Origin: Oscillospiraceae bacterium
GTDB taxonomy: Bacteria; Bacillota; Clostridia; Monoglobales; Monoglobaceae
NCBI GenBank assembly: GCA_015068845.1
Contig: SVJR01000003.1
Span: 21,359 to 85,358, forward strand
Direction: 5' to 3'
Length of the DNA: 64,000 nt
Positions 59,008 through 64,000 of this stretch are shown piece by piece. A program made the translations under genes and the position numbers. Each line of letters starts with the position of its first letter. Position 1 is the stretch's first letter. The notes beneath the pieces were generated by a model that was not told the origin of the DNA, did no database searches, and worked only from the letters and a program-made list of their open reading frames with translations.

Positions 59008-60408
59008 TTAAAATCTGAAATATAAGAACGGATTAAATGACCCGTCGGCAAGATATGCCGTGCATAAAACAACCAAAACAATGAGAACGGGCAACTCTAA
59101 AACATTGATTGCCTTTTCAAATGCGTCGTTTTCTTTAAGCCGGTTGATTGTATTTTTAACAAGCGGTGTTGCCGCAATGATGCCGACAGCGAGAATTATG
59201 CCATAGCTTCTGAGGTAGTAAATCCACTCGCCTGATACGAGGGGAATACCGCCAAGCCCAATCATTCCACCGGCATAGACAAGGGCATTGGTCAGGCTGT
59301 CGGCACTGAAGATTACAAAACTGATTGCGGTAAAAAAGATAACATATATATGCCCTATGATTTTATGCTTTTTGAGTCCATCAAGCAAAAAGAACTTTTC
59401 AATCGTCAGCAGAATTCCAAAGTACAGACCCCAGATGATAAAGTTCCACTCTGCACCGTGCCAGAAGCCGGTCAGGAACCACACAACAAAGATGTTGAAA
59501 AGGAGACGGGGTCGTTTTACACGGTTGCCGCCTAAAGGTATATACACATAGTCCCGGAACCACGAGCCGAGCGAAATGTGCCATCTGCGCCAGAACTCGG
59601 TTATGCTGGCTGAGATAAAGGGGTAGTTGAAGTTTTCCATAAACTTAAAGCCAAAAAGCTTACCAAGACCGATTGCCATATCGCTGTAACCGGAAAAGTC
59701 AAAGTAGACCTGAAGCATATAGCAAAACGCAAACAGCCAGAAAAACGCAACAGACTTGTCCGCAGACTGATGGAACGCATCGCAAAGCTCGCCAAGCGAG
59801 TTCGCAAGTATAATCTTTTTTGAAAGACCAAATATAAACCGTCTTATACCGTCAGCGGTCTTTTCAAAGCTGTGCGTTCTTTTGGTCAGTTGGACCTCGA
59901 TGTCCGAGTATCGTACAATCGGCCCCGCAATAAGCTGGGGGAATAGTGCCACATAGGTGGCAAGGTTAATCGGGTTTTTCTGCACCCCTACCGTGCCGCG
60001 GTATACATCAACGGTGTAGCTTAAAATCTGGAAGGTGTAAAAGCTGATACCAATGGGCAGAGCAAGGCGGAGGAGCGGAATGGAAAGACCTGTTACACGG
60101 TTGAAGTTCTCAATGAAAAAGTCAGCATACTTAAAATAGCCAAGCGCCGCAAGACTTGACAAAGCAGATAAAAATAAAAATACCTTTGCCAAAGCCTTTC
60201 CACGGAACTTGTCTATCAGAAGCCCGAAAATGTAGCCGAGAGTTACTGTTGCAATCATTAAAAAAACATATTTCGGCTCGCCCCAAGCATAGAATACAAG
60301 GCTGGCAAGCAGAAGTACAGTGTTTTTTAATACCCTTGGCGTGATGCTGTATGCAATCAGCACAATGGGCAAAAAGTAATATAAAAATGGGATGCTTGAA
60401 AATAGCAT
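59008..60408 (-). CDS. MBOAT family O-acyltransferase (AlgI/DltB-like)
   Basis: A 466-aa multi-pass membrane protein (about eleven hydrophobic segments). The family core is clear: FFPQLIAGPIVRY-like ALFPQLIAGPIVRYSDIE, YFDFSGYSDMAIGLGKLFGF, FWRRWHISLGSWFRDYVYIPLGGNR, and the active-site His in WFLTGFWHGAEWNF. It is expected to pass an acyl group across the membrane to the DHHW partner downstream. The polymer is not identified. The RBS is TTAAGGAGATAAGC, directly after the terminator of the lipoprotein gene. Confidence 0.93.
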   Translation of the reverse strand: MLFSSIPFLYYFLPIVLIAYSITPRVLKNTVLLLASLVFYAWGEPKYVFLMIATVTLGYIFGLLIDKFRGKALAKVFLFLSALSSLAALGYFKYADFFIENFNRVTGLSIPLLRLALPIGISFYTFQILSYTVDVYRGTVGVQKNPINLATYVALFPQLIAGPIVRYSDIEVQLTKRTHSFEKTADGIRRFIFGLSKKIILANSLGELCDAFHQSADKSVAFFWLFAFCYMLQVYFDFSGYSDMAIGLGKLFGFKFMENFNYPFISASITEFWRRWHISLGSWFRDYVYIPLGGNRVKRPRLLFNIFVVWFLTGFWHGAEWNFIIWGLYFGILLTIEKFFLLDGLKKHKIIGHIYVIFFTAISFVIFSADSLTNALVYAGGMIGLGGIPLVSGEWIYYLRSYGIILAVGIIAATPLVKNTINRLKENDAFEKAINVLELPVLIVLVVLCTAYLADGSFNPFLYFRF

Positions 60409-60421
60409 AGCTTATCTCCTT

Positions 60422-60450
60422 AAAAAACGGGTGCATCAGCACCCGTTTTT
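60422..60450 (-). terminator. Intrinsic terminator of the lipoprotein gene
   Basis: AAAAACGGGTGC (60423-60434) pairs perfectly with GCACCCGTTTTT (60439-60450), loop ATCA; a T-run follows on the minus strand, just before the MBOAT RBS. Confidence 0.9.
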
Positions 60451-60457
60451 GTGTAAA

Positions 60458-61195
60458 TTAGTCCTCTAAACTGGTGGGGCACATTACAAAAAATACCTTT
60501 GTGCCGACACTTCCGGCAACCATCTCGTCAGCCTCAACGCAGACATTCCATCTGAGGTTTGCACATGACTTGAGCTTTGAAATAAATGCAGGAGCATCTG
60601 CTGCGTTTTCAAGCTCAAAGATGTATCCCACAAAGGGGATTGAGCCTATCATAGGCATAAATACTGCGCCGGATTTAAAGCCGGTGATTTCGGTGTTGTC
60701 AAAGCCGGAGAGCAGACCGGGTTCAACAGGCATTGCACCACCGCCGAACTTGATTGCCGGATTCTGCAGTAGGCTTTCCGCAATTGCCACTACATCCGAG
60801 CCTGATGCCTTCGTTTTAAAGTCTGCAAGGAGTGTGTTACCCAGAGTTGCAGGCGTGCTTGCTTCAGGCTTCACTTCCGGCTTTGCCTCTGGTGTTGTTT
60901 CGGGCTTTGCTTCGGGCTTTACCTCAGGCTTTGCTACAGGTTTTGTTGTGCCTGCCTGGGGCTTTTCTGTTTCAACAGGCTTTGATACGGGTTTTTTGTC
61001 CTGTTCGCCGCCGGGCTTCACTTCGGTCTTGTCATCAGTAGCTTCTGATTCTTCGGTTTTGTCGTCTTCGGTATCGGGGGTTACTTCTTCGATTTGTGTT
61101 TCGGGGTCCTCAACCTCGTCGGTTGCCTTTTTGCCGCATGCCGCAAAGGTAAGGATAATTGTGATTACCAGAATTAATGCAAGTATTTTTTTCAT
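60458..61195 (-). CDS. Lipoprotein with Pro/Glu/Lys repeat linker
   Basis: A 245-aa lipoprotein: MKKILALILVITIILTFAAC with lipobox (FAAC, Cys20). An acidic stretch (about 25-60) and a low-complexity linker of KPEVKPEAKPET-type repeats (about 65-120) follow. The C-terminal globular part (about 125-245) has a GGGAMPVEPGLLSGF segment and two Cys that may form a disulfide. I do not recognise the C-domain. The linker would carry it through the wall. The RBS is AAAGGAGAAAATAAT. It is 92 bp after relQ. Confidence 0.8.
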   Translation of the reverse strand: MKKILALILVITIILTFAACGKKATDEVEDPETQIEEVTPDTEDDKTEESEATDDKTEVKPGGEQDKKPVSKPVETEKPQAGTTKPVAKPEVKPEAKPETTPEAKPEVKPEASTPATLGNTLLADFKTKASGSDVVAIAESLLQNPAIKFGGGAMPVEPGLLSGFDNTEITGFKSGAVFMPMIGSIPFVGYIFELENAADAPAFISKLKSCANLRWNVCVEADEMVAGSVGTKVFFVMCPTSLED

Positions 61196-61287
61196 ATTAT
61201 TTTCTCCTTTAAATCGTTTTTTACACTTGTAATACTTTTAAAATGCAAAAAAGGTTGCATATTTTTTAAAAAATTTTATAAAACATT

Positions 61288-61962
61288 TTATAAAACATTA
61301 ATTTCTTCTGCAATGTTCTGCATTTCGGTGTCGGTTGCCGCAATTATATCAGCACACTTTTTCAGTCTTTCGGAGATTTCCGAGGTGTTTGAAATATCGT
61401 TTTTGTACCGAACACGGTGCTCAAGGCTTGCCCAGAAGTCCATAGCCATTGTCCGTATCTGGACCTCAACACGCATATACTGCTTGTGGTCCGAAAAGAA
61501 TACGGGTATTTCGATTATCATATGATAGCTTCGGTAGCCGTTGGGCTTGGGATTCTTTATGTAGTCCTTAATCTGAACCAGACGGATATCGTCCTGCCGT
61601 GTCAGCATATCCGAAATAGTGTAGATATCCTCGATAAACGAGCAGATAACCCTTACTCCGGCAACATCGTTGAGGTTCTCAAAGGCAGATTCAATGGATA
61701 CCTTATGCCCGTATCTGCTAAGCTTTTCGGCAATACTTTTCGGCTTTTTAATTCTGTATTTGATGGTTTCAATGGGGTTGCGGTTGTTACGCACCGACAT
61801 CTCGTGGTTCAGCACCTCAAGCTTGGTGGTGACCTCCTGGATTGCGCATTGATACATCATCATCAGCTCTTCAAACCGATGTGCTGTTTCTGCAAATATT
61901 TCTGCAGTATCTTCCGGAATATTTACCTGAGCAAGAACTGCTTTATTAAGTTCTTTTTCCAT
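61288..61962 (-). CDS. relQ: Small alarmone synthetase, RelQ/YjbM type
   Basis: A 224-aa single-domain (p)ppGpp synthetase. The RelA/SpoT synthetase motifs are visible: RIKKPKSIAEKL (ATP/GTP loop), NDVAGVRVIC, KNPKPNGYRSYHMI and EVQIRTMAMDFWASLEHRVRYK. No hydrolase, TGS or ACT domain is present. It lies 27 bp after proA with AAAGGACAAC as RBS, so it may share its promoter. Linking amino-acid synthesis and alarmone level is a tempting inference but not shown. Confidence 0.93.
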   Translation of the reverse strand: MEKELNKAVLAQVNIPEDTAEIFAETAHRFEELMMMYQCAIQEVTTKLEVLNHEMSVRNNRNPIETIKYRIKKPKSIAEKLSRYGHKVSIESAFENLNDVAGVRVICSFIEDIYTISDMLTRQDDIRLVQIKDYIKNPKPNGYRSYHMIIEIPVFFSDHKQYMRVEVQIRTMAMDFWASLEHRVRYKNDISNTSEISERLKKCADIIAATDTEMQNIAEEINVL

Positions 61963-61989
61963 TTACTGTTGTCCTTTCAAATTTAATTA

Positions 61990-63234
61990 TCATCGTATCT
62001 GACCGTTGCCACGGATTGTATATTTTGTGGTTGTAAGAGCCTTAAGCCCCATCGGTCCACGGGCGTGAAGCTTCTGGGTGCTTATGCCGATTTCCGCACC
62101 GAACCCGAACTCAAAACCGTCGGTAAAACGGGTTGATGCATTGACATAAACCGCCGCAGCATCAATTGCCTGTAAAAACTTGTTTGCATTTTCGGGACTT
62201 TCGGTGATTATTGCTTCGGAATGAAGACTTCCGTATTTATTTATATGCTCAATTGCCGCATCTGTGCTGTCAACTACTTTTACACCTATTTTAAGTGCAA
62301 GATATTCTGTCCCCCAGTCCTCAGAGGTTGCAGGGGTTGCCTTCGGATAAATTGCACAAGCTGTTTTGTCGCCAACTATTTCAACACCTTTTTCTGAAAG
62401 TGCTGAAAGAATATCGGGAAGAAACTTTTCGGCAATTTCTTTGTGGACAAGGAGCTTTTCCTCGGCGTTGCAAACAGAGGGGCGTGAAGTCTTTGCGTTT
62501 ATAACAATATTCTTTGCCATTTCAAGGTCTGCAGTTTTGTCTACATATATATGACAGTTGCCGGTTCCCGTTTCAATTGCAGGTACGGTGGCATTTTCAA
62601 CAACCGTGCGTATAAGACCTGCACCGCCTCGTGGAATAATGACATCAAGATACCCGTTAAGCTTCATAAGTGCAACAGCACTTTCGCGAGAAGTATTTTC
62701 AACAAGGGAAACAGCATCTTCGGGCAGACCTGCGGTCTTGATTGCCTTACGGATAACGGAGGTTATTGCCATACTGGAGCGATGCGCCTCTTTTCCGCAA
62801 CGAAGAATGCAGGCGTTACCTGATTTCAGGCAAAGGGCTGCTGCATCTGCTGTTACATTGGGGCGGGCTTCGTAGATAATGCCAACTACGCCAAGAGGAA
62901 CGCGAACCTCGTTTATTTCCAAATTGTTGGGACGGGTGAAGCTTGACACAACCTCACTAATCGGGTCGGGAAGCTGGGTTATCTGCATTATTCCGTCAGC
63001 CATAGCCTTAATGCGTTCGGGATTGAGCGAAAGACGGTCTATAAGACCCTCGTTCATACCGTTTTGCTTTGCGGCCTCAATGTCCTTGGCATTTTCGGTA
63101 AGTATATATTCTGTGTTTTCTATAAGAGCCCTTGCGGCATCGCAAAGAGCGGTATTTTTTGCATCAGCTGAAGTAAGGGCAAGCTTTGCTGCGGCAGCTT
63201 TTGCAGCTTTGCCTTTTATAATGAGTTCTTCCAT
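61990..63234 (-). CDS. proA: Glutamate-5-semialdehyde dehydrogenase
   Basis: Gamma-glutamyl phosphate reductase (414 aa), second step of proline synthesis. Motifs: EVRVPLGVVGIIYEARPNVT, PRGGAGLIRTVVENATVP, and the catalytic Cys in TSRPSVCNAEEKLL. The RBS is AGAGGTGATTTT. It is usually with proB, which is absent here; relQ follows instead. The promoter is at 63253-63281. Confidence 0.95.
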   Translation of the reverse strand: MEELIIKGKAAKAAAAKLALTSADAKNTALCDAARALIENTEYILTENAKDIEAAKQNGMNEGLIDRLSLNPERIKAMADGIMQITQLPDPISEVVSSFTRPNNLEINEVRVPLGVVGIIYEARPNVTADAAALCLKSGNACILRCGKEAHRSSMAITSVIRKAIKTAGLPEDAVSLVENTSRESAVALMKLNGYLDVIIPRGGAGLIRTVVENATVPAIETGTGNCHIYVDKTADLEMAKNIVINAKTSRPSVCNAEEKLLVHKEIAEKFLPDILSALSEKGVEIVGDKTACAIYPKATPATSEDWGTEYLALKIGVKVVDSTDAAIEHINKYGSLHSEAIITESPENANKFLQAIDAAAVYVNASTRFTDGFEFGFGAEIGISTQKLHARGPMGLKALTTTKYTIRGNGQIR

Positions 63235-63252
63235 AAAATCACCTCTTATAAA

Positions 63253-63281
63253 AGTATAGCATAACCCATTACAAAAAGCAA
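63253..63281 (-). promoter_or_regulatory. Promoter of proA-relQ
   Basis: On the minus strand: -35 TTGCTT (63281-63276), 17-bp spacer, -10 TATACT (63258-63253). Confidence 0.6.
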
Positions 63282-63320
63282 CAAAGGAAAAGTTTATTTA
63301 ACAATAATTCACACAAAATT

Positions 63321-63345
63321 TAAAAAGCCGACAAAACTGTCGGCT
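63321..63345 (-). terminator. Intrinsic terminator of the LOG gene
   Basis: AGCCGACA (63326-63333) pairs with TGTCGGCT (63338-63345), loop AAAC; T5 follows on the minus strand. Confidence 0.85.
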
Positions 63346-63351
63346 CAGATA

Positions 63352-63930
63352 TTATCGTATGTGCTTCATTTCGTGTATATCAATGTTTTCGGGGGTATAG
63401 CTCTCAAGGTAATCGAGCAGAGCAGAGGGGTCGGTGAACAATTCATAAAGCTCAAGAGAATCCTCTTTCATAAACCCGGCTTTTGTAATATCTTTCATTA
63501 GTTTATCAACAGGGTCATAGTAGCCTTTTGTGTTTAGAATTGCAATTGCCTTGTTGTGACGGGCAAGCTGCTTTAGGGTCATAATCTCAAAAAATTCTTC
63601 AAATGTACCAACACCGCCCGGAGTCATAATGAACGCATCTGCACGGTCCTCCATAATCTGCTTCCGCTCACGCATGGTCTCGGTGTAAACAAACTCGGTG
63701 CAGTGCTCATAAAGAACACCGTCCACCTCAAAGAATGATGGGGCAACACCCACAATTTCGCCGCCAGCTTTGGTGCAACCCCGTGCTACCGCGCCCATAA
63801 GTCCATTGGTACCGCCGCCGTAAACAAGGCTGTGCCCGCGTTTTGCCATTTCCTCACCCAGAGCTTCACCGGCAAGAATGTAATCTTTATCTATTGCATT
63901 GCTTGATGCACCGTATACGCAAATTTTCAT
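63352..63930 (-). CDS. LOG family nucleoside 5'-monophosphate phosphoribohydrolase
   Basis: A 192-aa Rossmann-like protein of the LOG (lysine decarboxylase-like) family, which splits the base from AMP or cytokinin nucleotides. The signature is MTPGGVGTFEEFFE (PGGxGTxxE) with RERKQIMEDRADAFI and YGGGTNGLMGAVA. Lysine decarboxylase activity is an old misname. The start is ATG 63930 (MKICVYGAS) after GGAATGGAG; a longer frame to 63963 would add MPTQSGGMEII, the same extension as before purO, because both lie in a shared leader repeat. Confidence 0.9.
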   Translation of the reverse strand: MKICVYGASSNAIDKDYILAGEALGEEMAKRGHSLVYGGGTNGLMGAVARGCTKAGGEIVGVAPSFFEVDGVLYEHCTEFVYTETMRERKQIMEDRADAFIMTPGGVGTFEEFFEIMTLKQLARHNKAIAILNTKGYYDPVDKLMKDITKAGFMKEDSLELYELFTDPSALLDYLESYTPENIDIHEMKHIR

Positions 63931-64000
63931 AATAATCTCCATTCCGCCGCTCTGCGTCGGCATAAATAGTTATGAAAATTTGCGTATACGGTGCATCAAG
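63902..64000. repeat. 31-bp inverted repeat around the LOG start, at the window edge
   Basis: 63902-63932 is the exact reverse complement of 63970-64000; the spacer is 37 nt. The right arm repeats ATGAAAATTTGCG and further start codons of the LOG gene on the plus strand. It may run past the edge. Confidence 0.9.
63926..63962 (-). repeat. 37-nt leader repeat, copy upstream of the LOG gene
   Basis: Identical on the minus strand to 46699-46735 before purO (from TGCCGACGC through GGAGATTATTATGAA); it contains RBS and start codon. Similarity continues upstream with small changes (TTTCATAACTATTTA versus TTTCATAAACTATTTG). Confidence 0.9.

Noticed and set aside
63352..63930. Lysine decarboxylase
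   Set aside because: The PGGxGTxxE motif marks LOG-type phosphoribohydrolases; the decarboxylase name is an old database error.
1..64000. CRISPR array, prophage, insertion sequence, rRNA or tRNA
   Set aside because: No regularly spaced direct repeats, no integrase or transposase frames and no rRNA/tRNA-like segments were seen in the gaps on either strand.

Overview
The window is a chromosomal segment of an anaerobic, probably endospore-forming Clostridia-type Firmicute of moderate G+C. The evidence is a GerA/GerB/GerC germination operon, a GerMN-free but CwlD-like amidase, S-layer-homology (SLH) proteins, a complete Rnf complex, pyruvate phosphate dikinase, formate-THF ligase, YycH/YycI-like proteins and strong AGGAGG ribosome binding sites with frequent TTG/GTG starts. 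I see no phage, integrase, transposase, CRISPR array, rRNA or tRNA. Species cannot be named from the sequence alone.

Layout. 1-5.5 kb: SLH-amidase (cut by the left edge), a U32 tRNA-hydroxylation protein and a large SLH surface protein. 5.6-11.4 kb (minus): arginine operon argC-J-B-R-D-F with the repressor gene inside it, and a promoter flanked by two ARG boxes. 11.5-14.2 kb (minus): jag-yidC-yidD-rnpA-rpmH, divergent from dnaA. 14.5-24.4 kb (plus): dnaA, mnmE, a DnaD-domain protein with a DnaC/DnaI-type loader, then rnfCDGEAB. 24.5-28.3 kb (minus): a 58-aa Cys protein, ppdK, tadA and an HPr-like protein that has lost the phosphoryl-accepting His. 28.5-29.7 kb: mtaB. 29.7-33.9 kb (minus): gerA-gerB-gerC plus a 56-aa membrane protein. 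34-41.7 kb: VanW protein, CwlD-like amidase, YycH/YycI pair, TPR protein, DUF5662 protein, and two tiny Cys-rich membrane proteins.

41.8-57.4 kb (plus): tmk and then a long purine cluster, purE-F-M-N-O-H(AICAR transformylase only)-D-L-fhs-formyltransferase-like-purC. It is headed by a ZTP (pfl) riboswitch whose terminator overlaps the aptamer. De novo IMP synthesis is nearly complete here, with formate-THF ligase beside it as the formyl donor supply. purB is not in the window. IMP cyclohydrolase is the separate PurO type. PurF lacks the N-terminal nucleophile Cys. The gaps inside this cluster hold long fold-back palindromes.

57.4-64 kb: a promoter followed by a strongly folded 167-nt RNA ending in an intrinsic terminator, then a 73-aa orphan. 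After that (minus): a DHHW/MBOAT acyltransferase pair, a lipoprotein, a RelQ-type alarmone synthetase, proA and a LOG-family gene. The last 31 bases are an exact inverted copy of the LOG start region. This is either a real inverted repeat or an assembly fold-back at a contig end.

The most interesting items are the structured RNA at 57475-57641, the fold-back family in the pur cluster, the Cys-less PurF, the Crh-like HPr, a two-copy hairpin with compensatory changes, and a 37-nt leader repeated upstream of purO and the LOG gene.
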